Notes: generated from the letters alone by a model not told the origin. Counted from the first letter of the stretch, positions 43,499 through 56,640 are shown. The stretch is DNA of 64,000 bases from Mastigias papua (GCA_964019165.1 OZ025272.1:14791093-14855092); one strand, 5' to 3'. A program made the numbers and translations.

Positions 43499-44231
43499 CA
43501 AACATCAACTGTACGTAATACAGTTAAGCCTTAGCAGAAAGATGGCATACTGTTTGCTTGTCTCGGCAGAAGGCATTACGCCGAAACATAAACAGTACCC
43601 CCCAGTTGAGTAAACGACTCATAAGTCATAAACAGCTATTTCATTGTACCTATGTGCCTCCATGGGTTCTATTCGTCTTGGTGAACGAAAAAACTTGTAT
43701 TCCAAATTGTTGAAATTGTGTAGCCCACTCTTGACTAATATAACGTGTAGGACATAACGTGTTAATGTTTCGGGGAATCTCTCAGGACAAGATCTCGCTT
43801 AGGGCTTTAGTGGTTTTTAGGGACCCGTGTGTCAGCAAACGAACATGATTTTCGTTGCCTTATTACACCGTTATTCAATGGAACTAATCTTCTTTAGCTG
43901 AATCAATAGTTGCTTTTGATATTTAATTAATGGATGAGATGGTCTTCTCAGGAACAAGCTGTTTGCATAACTACATTCACGAAATATGAAGAAATATTCC
44001 ACTTAATTGTTATGTATTGCAACATATTGCGTTATCAAACAGTGCTACATATTGACACTGTTAAAATGTGGTATTTTTGCAAGGAGGATCTCGTTAATAG
44101 TTTAATTTGCATTCCGTTACGATATCATCAATTAAAATATTGGGTTTAACTCATAGATCCATTATTCCATTCATTCATTCCTGTTCCGTAATTTATTAGT
44201 GCTTTCTGCATTAACTTACTTATCCATAGTC
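43499..44231. other. Single-copy-looking AT-rich DNA, nothing recognised
   Basis: No ORF with recognisable domains, no repeat. The short open frame at 43,934-44,149 has no coding character. Confidence 0.6.
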
Positions 44232-44354
44232 TCATTCATTCATTCATTCATTCATTCATTCATTCATTCATTCATTCATTCATTCATTCATTCATTCATT
44301 CATTCATTACTTCATTCATTCATTACTTCATTCGTTCATTCATTCATTCAATCA
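44232..44354 (+). repeat. (CATT)n microsatellite
   Basis: About 30 tetranucleotide copies with a few interruptions (ATTACTT, CATTCGTT). The Ser/Phe/Ile/His-rich open frame across it is an artefact of the repeat. Confidence 0.97.
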
Positions 44355-44429
44355 ACCTTCTGTCTCCGCTCATACATACGCTTTATTCATCACTATTTAT
44401 TTGCCATGTCACAAAACTCAATAGTTCGT

Positions 44430-44477
44430 GATGTGATTGAGTGAGTGAATGAGTGAGTGATTGAGTGAGCGAGTGAG

Positions 44478-44526
<49 letters not shown>

Positions 44527-44535
44527 TGTGCGTGT
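44430..44535 (+). repeat. (GAGT)n followed by (GT)n microsatellite
   Basis: An imperfect GAGT/GATT run (44,430-44,478) passes directly into about 22 GT dinucleotides (44,479-44,522) and a degenerate GTGTGC tail. Confidence 0.95.
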
Positions 44536-47500
44536 ATACATTCTATTAGTCAACATTCAATTCAAAAACTTGTAAAACATGTGACGTCTTACCTTCTTCT
44601 TTCTTCCCAGAGTCCTGCAACTTGTCTTTGCCAAATGCAACGTCAACAAATTTGATCTTATTTCTTTCTCTAATTAAGACCATTCATTTGTTTGGGGCTT
44701 TGCTTTCGGCATCAGTGCCTTCCCAGACATTACTTACTAAAACCAAAAGATAGCATGCTTATTATTTGTCTGTGGTAGTAAAAAAGAAACAGATGTGCCA
44801 TGCTTTACGTTAAAAAGTTTGCTGTGAAATAGAAAAACAGGTTGTGGGATAAGGGATTACGAAAACGAGCAAGAGAAGTTGCAAGCCCTTTGAGAAGCAA
44901 CTTACCAATGTATGACTAAGACAAATAAAAAAATAAATGCTAATAATTTCAATATTTCTGTCACAGCTTTGGTTTGCTAAATTCATATCATGGCTATCTT
45001 ACTTACTGCTGCTCTAGCGCAATTACAGCTCACACCTCGCTCCATGTAAAAGAACAGAAGTCGTAAAATTTGCAAATCCATGATTCGAAATACTCATTTA
45101 AAAATATTGCTTCGCCTAACTAAGATAAGCTCATATTTGTGTCAATTTTCTATTCTGTAAGCAACCAAGTGTATGTAATTTAAGCAGTAACTTGATGTCA
45201 TACCTACTGTTGGAGGCATCTGGGGGTTGTTAGAGGGGGAGGGGGGAAGCAACACTCAGATGTTTGCAATCTAATTGATAATTTCCAATCGCTTTACTAA
45301 ATTATCTCTGATTCGATTCTAACCATTAACAATTCAATTGCACCTCAACCCAGTGTAGGTTCTGTCCATACGAGTAAAATCGTAGATTGTCCTATTGCTT
45401 GCAATTGAAAATCATTTGAATTTTTTAAGAGGAGAATATTGAAAGACTGTATTCGAACATAAGTTACTGTAAAGAACAGCGTACGTGAAGAGTCTTTGAA
45501 ATTTTATTTATGTATTTATTTCCTCTATAACGGAGGCATAAGAAGTGAAGTCCACAAAGTCTAACGAGTATTCATCTCTTAGCTAGAAATGTATTGATGG
45601 TTACAAACAGCAAGTTGCAGTTATTCAGGTAGGCTTCTTTACAAGAAATTTTTTTGGCCCAGTACTGGAACTTCTTTATACTCTCTAAGCTTTTTTATGC
45701 TTTCTGCACTAGTGCTTTCTTAAGATTTAATTAGCAAGAATTTTTGAGATTGTGTACATGTGAGGTGCTACAAAAGGTAGAAAGACAATACTCAAGCATA
45801 AAACTGAAATACATAGATAAACATTGGGAACCTATACAAGGGCTAAATAGTAAATTGGAAGTTTAGTTGAATATAATTTTATTGACTTTCTTTCGTCTAA
45901 AAAGTTCGGTACTAAACTTTTTTTAACTTTTGAGCGGTCGAACAATACTTTCCTATAAAATACTTTCGTATGATCAACGAGTATTCTGTCTTTAATAAGA
46001 AGAGAAATAGGGAATAGATGATTTACAGAGTGTAAAATTATTGGGTTTATTATAAAACAATATATGCTCAAGCTTCTGTTGTATAATTTTAATTTCTCGA
46101 GGAAACGGGCCATTCCTTACAAAAATTGGGGCATAGGCTAAAGGGTGTTTTGAGCTTTAGTGTCCCTTATAAAACGGGTATAATTGTTTAGATTTTTGTG
46201 GTCTGATGCCCGCTTTTACTTCTGACGATTCACTTTCTAATTTTGTTTTAGTATATTGACTATTCACTACGCTATTCCAACTCTGCATACGACATTCCCT
46301 GGTGTAATATAGGATGATGGCCGTGTCCTATCTGGAAAAACATCAGCCCCCTAAATAAAGTAATAAGTAATATTTTGGTAACATCGAATGTATCGGCTAC
46401 ATAACGAGAGCATCATATCAACAACCAACATATCAAGTACACATTTCAATACCCTTTACAAGACAGTTGCATCTATCCAGTATATCAAAATTCATCCCAT
46501 GTTATTCTTCAATTGCCTGACTTGTGATTTCATGCTTATAAGCGCCAGAGATTATTTAAATCTCAACAGGATCGGACAATGATTTTGACTTAGGTGGACT
46601 AATCTTTGTTTTCTGTTCAGCTAATACCTAGCTCTTAAGAATGCTAACATGGTCTTATCTGTAATATCATTCAGGCATCAGGTTGCTACCAAATTTAACA
46701 GTCTGCAATGTTCTTATATTTAGAGTATCAAACATTACAAGCATTTATGTGTCATGTTTGATGGGCAGCACTCACCTCCGTTACTTTTGACTACGGGTTG
46801 AATGACTCGTAAGTCACTTAGAGATATTTTTTCTTAGTATTACAAGAAAAGAATTCTAACTGGTGGATCATGAGCTGCAATACAACACATAACTGACCAT
46901 ATTTTCTCATTTAAAAGCTTCATCGAGCCCCAAATTCTTGATATTGTTTAACAGAGCTGAGAAATCAAGGTAGAACCCTAGAGTGAAAACAGTTTATGTA
47001 TCAAGAATTTGAATATTTCTTTGAATACTACAGAAATCCATATTCCAATAAAAATTCAGACACTTGTCTAATAAACATCTGGGTTTTGTATCGTCTAAAG
47101 TTATGACAAAACCAGCAACGGAAAACACAACTTCTAGTCAAAAGGCATTTTTGATTCTGCCGCTTACCAACACGCTGAACAGTCATTGATTCAAGTCTGC
47201 TTGAAAACTTTTTCGAACTAATTGACTTGTTGCATTTTATTGAAGCGAGCTTTCTCAACATTGAAATTCAATGTAATACAGAAAAATTCTGCTACAGATG
47301 ATTTTTTGATGACTTTACAAGGAATTAGATGAAATCCGAAATAAGGAATCCACAACAATCCTTAGCGTATAAGTTCATTAGTGAGTCAAATAGCTGAGTG
47401 CCAAATACAAATACTGTTGATCACAAACACTAACCTTGCGAAACGCAGTTACCGACTGTCTGCAGCACATGGCCTGAATTCTAAATATTGATACAAAAGT

Positions 47501-49182
47501 CTCATTATGGCTTTTCGTCCTGATGTTCTGTCATGCTTAGTCAAGCAAAGGAATTTAATTCAAAATGCCAAGATGAAACGAACATCTGCTATTTGAATTT
47601 CATTGTTACAAGTATACAAGCGAAAAGTGTCATGTGCAGAGGCACTGCAAAGTGGAGTCAAACAAAGGTCCTGTAGACTGTAAGAGTTTGCGTGCGTGTT
47701 GCAACTGTATTAAATTTGCTCCATACTATGGAGTCCCGAATGATCGTACCCACGCTCATTAATTTTTTGTAAAATCTACCCAGGACATCCTTATCTCCAT
47801 AATTATTTTTGATTCTGTAATTCGATCGAGTATTAATAGTACTTTTCATTCTAGGTTTGAGTTGATCCGTAAAATTCATCCATAGCCAAATGTAATGAGA
47901 GAAATTTTCCATCCACCCAGTTTATTCCAACCCCTCTGTTAATTGAATTTTTCAAGGAAATTTCCTATCACCTACTGTTCCGACCCCCATCTATTTGGAG
48001 CTTAAGAATAGGTCAGCATGATGTTGATAATATCACTGTGAAGATCATCGAAGATGTGTATTAAGCGATATCTCAGAAAATCACGAAAATTTTTCATGAA
48101 CTCCTCATTCATGAATTCAATTTTGATCAAAATCGCATATTTCATCCAGTTCTGGATCTATTTATTATCTTTCTTCCAACCGGCATCTGATTTCTTTTTT
48201 GCAATGACTAGGTGCGAATGGATTTATTGTTGATGTGGATGTAATGAGTTGAAGTATAGTCTGCAGGGACGGATAAAAGTACATAAAATCTTCTTCCCGA
48301 AAGATAGCGTAATAAAGGCGTCATGAAACATGGAACAGGCAGGGGTCGGAAGGATTTTCAAATCACAAAGAGATCTATCTAGTTCAATGACAAAAAGAAG
48401 GAACAATATCTGAGCCCTATTGCACCTTCAATTAGATTTAATTGCCCCTAAAATCTCTGATTATCTATTTCTTAGAAACAAGGATGAAGGTATCAGAAGA
48501 TACCAAGTCAAAGTGACCCGACAGTAGCGACTGAAGTTTGATATTTCTCTGATTTTTTTAATATTCTAAATAAAAATTTGCAGTCCATCAATATAGTTAT
48601 GGATTAATTTGTTACCCCAACACCTTCCCTCAAAAGTTTTGATGACTCCGGTGGATCCCTTCAACATCCAACTGAACATTTGAAGCATCTTCCTTTACCA
48701 TTTCTTCTTTCATCTTTCCCGGTTTACAAAAGGTCTCTCTTCCCAGCGCTGATTGACTTTGCCTAACACTGGCAAGTAGAGCGTCTTTAGAGTGTTTGGA
48801 GGGGGGATATAGCAAAAGAAATTTATCAATACATGTGAACAAAGCAAAATAAGTACCGACAAGCCAGGTCATCAATCGAATCGAAACATTATTGCTATGG
48901 CACCCGGACGCCCCCTACTTCGGCACACCTCAGGCCTCTGGTGTTTCTTTCTGTTGTAATTTTAAATCTCACTTGCACACCAAACAGTAGGCTCCATGCC
49001 TTTCCTTATTCATTGTACTTACAACCAAGTATAATACGTTATCAGCTCCAGTAAGCAGAGCACATGAACAAAATACTTGGGCAGAGAGCCACACAACAAT
49101 CTGCCTTTGCTCTTTCTGCTCAAGTTACTCCAATTGAAGGTGTGAGATTTGCATAAAACAAAACTCACTTGAAAATCTAGAG
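44536..49182. other. Non-coding AT-rich region, nothing recognised
   Basis: 4.6 kb without a recognisable coding exon, RNA gene or complete mobile element on either strand. Small open frames (for example minus strand 45,832-46,113) show no domain and no codon pattern. Genes with short exons could be missed without homology searches. Confidence 0.5.
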
Positions 49183-49390
49183 CGGCGTTTCCCAACCTGC
49201 TTTACTCCCGGATCCCCAAAAATGTTTTGCTCTGATCTCGCACCCCCTAAAACAGATATTTTGCTCAAAGTCACTGCAGTGTACTAAATAGATCAAGTTC
49301 CTGTTATTACGACGGATGCATCTCACAACCCTTGGGATGATGTCTCACATCCTCGGAGGGTGCAGGCACCCCTGGCTGGGAACCCTTGGG
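49183..49390. mobile_element. Possible hAT-type MITE
   Basis: The left end GGCGTTTCCCAACC and right end GGCTGGGAACCCTTGGG are imperfect inverted repeats, and the interior has GCACCCC / GGGTGCAGGCACCCC stretches. This composition is typical of small hAT-derived elements whose ends read like GTTTCCCAACC. An 8-bp duplication is not convincing (ATCTAGAG versus CTATAGTG), so the call is tentative. Confidence 0.4.
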
Positions 49391-50289
49391 CTATAGTGTA
49401 GCTTGTTGTTTACAATGTATATGTGAGGTCTATTCTAAGCTCCTTGGAATGTCGGGTTTCAACCCCGTTAGAATCGCATTGAAACACGAGTTTCACAAAG
49501 CTAAGATTTAATGATATCATTGTTAAAAACATTTGAAAACAAGCTTGCTATTAGAAAAGATTTCCTTATCCAATTTTATAGGCAGCTTTCTGAAGTCTTT
49601 AAACGAGATGAATTGGTTGATGATCGTATAAGACCATGTAATGTGTCCCTGGATTCTCCTTAAACGGATATCGTATTCAAACAACCATTGATAGAAAATG
49701 TTTGATGCAAGTTACAAAATCATTCGTTTAGATCTCTCTAAATTATGTGAAGAATGGCTGAATACTCTTTTGGAAGGGTATTTTGGGGACACGTCCCTTA
49801 TAGGCCTAGTGCTTTCCCCAGTAGCGGACGCCAACATCAGATGATTTCCCCAGTTGCTTGGGCCCACTCAGAAACTCTTTTAAGGAGAGTGGTGCTAATT
49901 ATGGTTGTTGTAGCATCATGCAGAAAGGAAATGTGACCTTCATCACTGTGAACATGGAAAAGTATGTTGCCTACATATCAATGTGTACACAGGGTGTGAT
50001 CACTAAGTTTTCCCATAGTTGTGGGCATTGTGAGAAATTCCCCCCCCCCCTCCAGTGGAAATTCCTTTAAAAATGCTATGTCTTCTAGGGACAAGAGAAA
50101 CGAGCAATTCACGTGGCTCTCTCCTGGAATCATAAGAAACGAAGAGCAAAGCCTTAAATATAAGCTCCCAAAGCTAAAATTTATGAAACGCCCAAACTAT
50201 TTTTACATACTAGCTATTCTCTAGAAAATATATTGATTTTTCCAGGGATTCTGATAATAATTCCAGGGAAATTATTAGAATTCTTCTTG
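49391..50289. other. Non-coding region, nothing recognised
   Basis: Contains a C11 homopolymer run at about 50,040-50,050 and small overlapping open frames without coding character. Confidence 0.5.
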
Positions 50290-50436
<147 letters not shown>

Positions 50437-50536
50437 TCCTAAGCCGCATCCACAACTTATATAAATTGTATAAAGAGAATAAACCACAAATATACTTTTC
50501 TGTAAGTAGGCGTTTCGATTAAAATCTTCATCATCT

Positions 50537-50561
50537 TATATATATATATATATATTAAAAT

Positions 50562-50644
<83 letters not shown>
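50537..50644. repeat. (TA)n microsatellite II
   Basis: Two TA runs (50,537-50,556 and 50,563-50,644) separated by TTAAAATCTT, which repeats the preceding TCATCTTATATA boundary. This suggests slippage or duplication between the runs. Confidence 0.96.
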
Positions 50645-50646
<2 letters not shown>

Positions 50647-52670
50647 ATGGCACAGAAAGATCGTGCGTGAGATTAGAGACTGAAAGAGAGGTCAGTTAAA
50701 AATATATCTTATATCTTTAACTGAAAGAGATTTCTGAAAGTGGCCTGAGCACCAAATAGACATCTGATTACATGATACAGAGTGGCCTCCAGCACTTTAA
50801 CGTTCAAGGCATGGAATTGGCAGGCAGAGAACATTCTATGCATTTAGTTGGTTGCTGAGGTGTCTAATCCTCCCTGGTGGCAATACTGCTTCATTAAATC
50901 GCCATAGCAGATTAGAAAAGATTTACTTAAAGTGGTAAAGAATTAAGAGTTTGATTTCCACAATATGACGCTAGACTAAACTCAACTTGTTCGTCGGGAC
51001 GTCAGCATTTCACTGGTAACGTAATTAAAAGTGAAATTTGATTTCGAAACTCTCGCCGAGGTTTATACAGCTGAGCTTGTATATTTCTGTCAAACTAAAT
51101 TATTTGATCTAAATCCATCTCGGTCTTTGCGCTGATTGAACGAAGCATTAGTATCTTAGTAACCGCGTGTGATAAGCCATCACTAAAATGTGCTAGGCAT
51201 AACACTAGCTAAACATTTCTGGCAGTCTTCTACCACACATTTGATTGTGGTAATGCGTTTGGTATATAGATTCCATGTAAACTGTGCTGCCTACAGCTTT
51301 GTTTGGATGATTACAGGAATGTACAACGAGCTAATCTTTGCTGCTTCATAGTTGGCCCCCATGACAAAATCCTCGTCTGTAAACCATATTGTCATCGATG
51401 TATGTTCTCAAGGGACGCCTGCACAGGAAAGGGGAAAGGGGGCAACCTCTAGACCAGGCAAACACTCTGTTGCCTAATGTAATAGTCATAGCTAGATTTC
51501 ATACTTAAGAGCGTGTTATCATTATTCAAAAGGGTCCACCTCACTCCCATTAGTGAGTTTCCGATCGACGACGCTACGACAACGGGGACGGTAGCGAGGC
51601 CTGGGACTAGTCCAGCCGCACCGTCTTGCTTTCAAGGGCAAATTGCTCCTGTCGGCTGAGGGCAGCTTCCCTCACTTCCATGCTGCAGGTATCCTTGATG
51701 CTCTATGGCGAGAATTATTATCTTGCAAATGGAACTGGAAAATATATTTAGTATCGTCATATCATGTCAATTCCTGTAGTTGTTTACAGTTGGAACATAT
51801 TGATTATTGCACTGTTCTACTCGATTTCTTCTAATCTTCAACTTGTCTCATACACTCTATAGTGCTCCTTCCAAGTAGCTACTCTTGTGTGCAAGTGTGT
51901 AACATCCTACTTTTTGCAAAAGCCATTGGTAGTTTTGACTTTTCGGTAACAGTTTGCATAACAATCATGTGTTCAATTCTATAGACAAAGTGTTTTCCTA
52001 CACCCCCCCGCCCAAGTTTCCCTCGGCAAGTCACTGTTTGTGTGGTTAAGGTGTCGTCTAGAAAGTATGGTAAAAACCTTTGCTACCTCAATCTGAGTGG
52101 AGAATATCCACATTCTCAATGTTGTAATTGTTGTTTAGCAAGTTTTGTCTCGTTATCATTCTTAACTCGTTATCGATATAACTTACCCAACCCACTTAAT
52201 GAACTTAATCGCGATTTTAGGTAAAAGCAAAGCCGTGCTTGGAAAGCTGATTTTAGCCACTTGAATGATAACCTCTCTTGATATGCAAGGAGAAATCAAA
52301 TCTGGTTAAGATTAGAAACAGTTCATGCTGCGATTGTTGAAGTTTGTACCATGCTGTTAAATTTTAGATAAAGCGGTGCATTTTCCTTTGCCTAAGCAGC
52401 ACAAAACATTGGAATTATGTCAGCATAGTTTGTAAAAGTTCCCCAAAAGTTTGCACTTGTTTTCATTTAAAATATTCCCAATAGTAAGATATTCTAAAGA
52501 TAAGATTATAAATATAAAATAATTAAACCAGATATATAAAAATACATACATATATAGAAACATACATGAATTATATCTATATACTGATGAAGGCCTATGC
52601 AAAAACGTCTTATGAAAGTGTTTCTATTATGTCATGTCTATTTTTAGCATTTCATAGCTTGAAGCTATTG
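50645..52670. other. Non-coding region, nothing recognised
   Basis: Mostly AT-rich. A GC-richer patch at about 51,545-51,700 stands out and might be an exon or an old repeat, but none of its frames gives a recognisable protein. Confidence 0.45.
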
Positions 52671-52752
52671 ATATAAATATAAATAGAAATAGAAATAGAA
52701 ATATAATTATATATAAATATATATTATACATATATATATATATATATATAAA
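52671..52752. repeat. AT-rich low-complexity tract
   Basis: (ATAAAT)/(AGAAAT)-type repeats pass into TA dinucleotides. Confidence 0.9.
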
Positions 52753-53202
52753 GTATATATTTTTAGATGTATGTATACCTATAAAATACTGATGAACCAA
52801 TATTAAAATTTGTAACTTATTATCATTCCATATTGCTTTTTGCCAATACCATGCCCAGCTTACATTTGATATCTATTTTGAAATGGATGACTTTAAATAT
52901 TCCTGAATATGCGTTTTACGAATAAGCAGCGAGTTCAGTTTTTTGATTGAGAATCCTACACAAGACATTGCATTACGCTAACTGATTTTGCAGAAGTAAT
53001 GGCGCCTTATGTGTACCTTTTATCCAATAACAAGCAACAGAGTGGTGCGGTATGAAAAAATTCCATTAGATGTGCACAAACTAAGTGAATGAATCACCGA
53101 CTATGTATATGTTTTAAATTAGCTGATTAATTGAATGTATTCAAAAGGAGGTTGAATAACCTTCTGGGCATGAAGAGGCCAGCAAAATTGCTTTTGGTTC
53201 CC
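52753..53202. other. Non-coding region, nothing recognised
   Basis: No ORF or repeat of note. Confidence 0.5.
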
Positions 53203-53505
53203 CATGACAGAGACCGCGGAGCAGTCTGAAAGTGCGGGGGGGGGGGCTAAAATTTAGCGTAGTGGCTATATTACTCTATTATTGACGTCACGATTAAACA
53301 AAAAAGCAATCCCTGTAGCACAATACTAGTGCTCAATTCAGATGCCGCCTTTGAGTACCGGAAAAACTACAGTAATCAATCATTAATGAATTCTTTTGAC
53401 CTCTTTAAAACATTATTGTTTATTTTCGAAAAAAGTGGGGCTATAGCCCCCCAGCCCCCCAGCCCCCCAGCCCCCCAGCCCCCCCTGTTCCGCGGTGCCT
53501 GCATG
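53203..53505. mobile_element. Possible MITE with G-quadruplex-prone end
   Basis: The ends are imperfect inverted repeats built on ACCGCGGARCAG (left 53,203-53,224, right 53,486-53,505), each followed inward by a G/C-homopolymer region. At the left this is G11 (53,236-53,246), at the right a (CCCCCCAG)n run. There is no ORF of its own and no clear target duplication. The inverted structure of about 300 bp suits a small non-autonomous DNA element. Confidence 0.4.
53446..53486 (-). repeat. (CCCCCCAG)n octamer run, G4-forming on minus strand
   Basis: About five 8-bp units. On the minus strand they give five G6 tracts separated by CT, ideal for a G-quadruplex. A GGGGCTATAGCCCC dyad borders it. 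Confidence 0.85.
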
Positions 53506-55656
53506 AGATGGAAACAGCCAAACCAAGAGGATTCACGGGACTCGGGGCTAATGCAAAATACGGGACACCTAATCATGTCAGTATGAATAACTTTTGGGGC
53601 CTCTCTCTGGTTCTGGGTCTGTGAAAAGTCGGCCTCCCTCTTGTTGGCCCTAGGTGGAAGACAGATCACTGAAAGTAATAAAACCCACGAAACAACGTTT
53701 AGGATTGTACTGAACACAATCCACTTGGACATGAGACGGTTCCCGAGCTCCACAGTACTCTAAGACGGATACACCGGTCGAGCACATCGGACGTTGACCG
53801 ATGGCTTAAAGGTGTAAGGACTTAGTTCTGCTCTTGATAATAATTTTTTGCCACCCTTTAACTTAACAAAAACGCTGTCAAAACATATGAGTTCCTTGTA
53901 TATTTCTATAGCATATTTGTTGGTATAATAGCATTTGATTTTCTTTACGTCGCTCACTTAAGCATAATGAAAGAAGGCTATCCACTTGATGGGCCGAGGG
54001 CTCTTGAATCTTTCAGTCCACTATTGTCTGGTACTAATACGTCACATTCAGCAATACAACCTATGGTCTGAGATGATGGAATATAACAAAACTTCGAAAA
54101 AATTGAATCCAAGCCTTATGTACGTAGTAGTTAAAGACAGAGTTGCAGATGAGATCTGTGTGAGGAAAGAGGAATAAAGGGGCACTCATACCGGGCCCTG
54201 GTTCACGAACAACACGTTAACATACCGAAAATAAGACACATTACAGGAAAGAAATGATGAAGTATTCTGATGCAATGAATAAGACACCGTCAATACTTGT
54301 CAAAATTTGAACTGGCTCATACATCATTTGAGAATAGAATATATAGACTTTTGTCCAGGGTTAAGGTTAATTTAATGATTTGTATTGATGAACGGTGTAA
54401 ATAGAAGATTTTGTAACTTTGCTTAGCAGTTAGCAGCCGTGCGCGACTGCATACTAAATTATTTATAAATTATCTACAATTATCAATCATGGAAATGCAG
54501 AATGAACGATTGCTCAGAGCAGCATAGGCAGTTCGTGGAAAAGTCCCTATCGAGGCTTACCGTACACAAACTTCTTGCTGAATATTTATTTTTCATTCAG
54601 AAAGTGCCACTTTATTTGCTAGTAGGCAGCAAAAAATCTCAAATATTGAAAGTGTTAGTTTAATTAGCAGCAAGACTCCTCCTTTGTCCAATTGTCCACC
54701 ATTAAAAAGCCTTCAATGCTTGAGACAGAAGGGGCCGAGTGATTTGAAGATTGTTGCAAAAGGAGCGAATTGAAGTGCGGGTGTGGAGTGTGATACTCCT
54801 ACTTTAATATATTGTTGGAAATTATGGTGTCTTGTTCAAACCTGTCCGCTAATTTCGTTTTCTTTCGCTCTATCCCACACTAAAATTCTTTCGTCACACC
54901 ACTGGTTGTATAATCGTGTATTTTCAATTCGATAATAGGGAGACATACATGTATACACGCGAGGAAAAAGAAAAAGGGCATGTTTTGCATTAGTGTTGTC
55001 CACAAGCGGCATACAGTCCTCCTTTTTGATGGATGCAAAAGTAAGCAGCTTCATGGAACACATTAGCATCTTGCTCTCCTTTGTCGATTAATTGAGTAGG
55101 AAAATGTTAACATTGACTAAAGTTATTTAAAGAATAGAAGTACGTGTAAACACCTTGTTTGGTTGAAAAATCAACTTTAAATGCTTGGATACATGGCAAG
55201 CAGAAGAATACATAATAGTGGCCATGAGAAATAACTGGACAAATATAAATTAGAACTGGAACGAGAAGTTAAGTGTTCTCTCTGTAATACTGAAAATAGG
55301 TAGCCAAGCATTGGAAACGGAAAATATATATGAAGTTTGAAAGGATGTGAAGTATTTCTCTGGAACTGTCGAGCTGTGTGTGGATATGCAAGGGTTCAAG
55401 TTATCTCCACAGAGATGGCCATGAAAGATAGGGGACCAAATTATATGAATTACAAATCATATTCATTTGTGTTGTTTCCTTTATTTTGAATTTGCAGACG
55501 AAGGACACAACGTCGAACAATTCTGGTGCACCAAGTTCTTTGGCCTTCGGACGACAGCCAGGTCGTTTTTCTGAGAGTTCTATTGGCATGTAAACCCTTG
55601 TAAGACCAAATGAGCTTCCATGTCGACGCTGTTAGGTGATTAAGCATAAGCACTAA
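53506..55656. other. Non-coding region, nothing certain
   Basis: A minus-strand open frame from 53,753 begins with a hydrophobic signal-like stretch (SKWIVFSTILNVVSWVLLLSV) but runs into the MITE at 53,505. It could be a first exon, but there is no supporting exon or domain. Confidence 0.4.
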
Positions 55657-55874
55657 ACTAAAGGGTATTTCGAATAGTATAGCCGCCAAATGTTCGATAA
55701 ACGTGTCAAGTCTATTTTCTCCTAACCTAATTGACCAATCATAATGCAGGATTCTGACCACACATGCTAAGACTAAGCCCATTTTGCATAACGATTGGTC
55801 AGTTAGGGTGGGAGAAAATAGACCTGACAGGCCTCTCAAACATTTAACGGGTTAGCTGTTTCGAATGCTTTATA
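55657..55874. repeat. Foldback inverted repeat, about 90-bp arms
   Basis: The left arm 55,657-55,750 and right arm about 55,782-55,874 are imperfect inverted copies. The best core is TCTATTTTCTCC...TTGACCAATC against GATTGGTCAGTT...GGAGAAAATAGA. The spacer is about 30 nt. It could be a MITE or a hairpin-forming transcript; no known family was recognised. Confidence 0.7.
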
Positions 55875-56360
55875 GAGAGATGCAGCCTCTTTGAAGTAGC
55901 ATTTACACCGCGGTCTATCAAAGAGAGTAGTTCTACAGATCAGGACGAATGAAAGCAATCAAGTTACAAGAGTTTAGTAAACACTATGTTATTATCACAG
56001 TATTTCGACACAATTAAGCATTATCAAAGGTAGGTCTAGTCCTTGTATCAGAATTATCTACACACGAAACAGGCCCGAAGCCAATGTGATTGTGCTGTGA
56101 GATGGGAGGGGGACACAGTTAATCTGAGTGTTGCAAGTACCTATCAGCGAGTTGCCTGATAGCTGCCAGTGGCCATCAAATTGCATTGAATTTTCTGACA
56201 TCGATTGAATTTTTACAATTGATCCAATTTACAGGGTAGCTAGCGAGACAATAGGACCAGCTCCATGGTGTGACAGGGAAATGTGCTAGTAACACCCAAT
56301 GAAGGAAGGCCCGTAGGGACGCAATATCAGAGGATCCGACGGAAAAATCGCCCTTTGGCT
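55875..56360. other. Non-coding region flanking LINE-D
   Basis: No feature seen. The LINE-D 3' end begins after CCCTTTGGCT. Confidence 0.5.
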
Positions 56361-56381
56361 ATTATTATTATTATTATTATT
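56361..56381 (-). repeat. (AAT)n 3' tail of LINE-D
   Basis: Seven ATT units on the plus strand ending the LINE. Simple-repeat tails replace poly(A) in CR1/L2-type LINEs. Confidence 0.85.
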
Positions 56382-56393
56382 AAAAATATTTAA

Positions 56394-56437
56394 GGAGGGT
56401 TGCCCTTCAGCTACAGCTGCTTTTCAAGGGGCCCTCC
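56394..56437 (-). promoter_or_regulatory. 3' terminal hairpin of LINE-D
   Basis: GGAGGG pairs with CCCTCC at the base, GCCCTT with AAGGGGC in the middle, and CAGCT with AGCTG near the tip, all within 44 nt. CR1/L2 reverse transcriptases are known to recognise a 3'-end stem-loop of their RNA. The position just before the tail fits that role. Confidence 0.7.
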
Positions 56438-56584
56438 ATTTAAATACAATACATGTTTTGAAAAATAAATTTGAAAAAAAATGCCTAATTACAATGTCTA
56501 CTACCTAAAAGCGATATACCGTTATATAAAATATTATTTACAAAATTATTAAAGATACAATGATAAAAGTACAAAACATATATT

Positions 56585-56587
<3 letters not shown>

Positions 56588-56619
<32 letters not shown>
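56588..56619 (-). repeat. A32 run (poly-T on LINE strand) in the LINE-D 3' UTR
   Basis: 32 A on the plus strand lie 21 nt after the ORF2 stop. On the element strand it is poly-T, so it is not a poly(A) tail. Probably an expanded homopolymer. Confidence 0.9.
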
Positions 56620-56621
<2 letters not shown>

Positions 56622-56640
56622 ATTTCAAGCTATATACAAT

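Noticed and set aside
44199..44655. Open frames across the CATT and GT microsatellites
   Set aside because: Proteins are simple translations of the repeats.
49175..49398. 8-bp target duplication for the hAT-like element
   Set aside because: ATCTAGAG and CTATAGTG match too poorly; the element call is kept only as tentative.
51545..51700. GC-rich patch as a coding exon
   Set aside because: No frame gives a recognisable protein; the CTGCAG/GTATCC boundary is only a weak splice-site hint.
53376..53753. Minus-strand 125-codon frame with a hydrophobic start
   Set aside because: It runs through the MITE and G-rich run; a signal-peptide exon is possible but there is no second exon or homologue to support it.
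56588..56619. Poly(A) tail of a plus-strand retrocopy at the A32 run
   Set aside because: It lies within the 3' UTR of minus-strand LINE-D, which continues to the AAT tail and hairpin beyond it.
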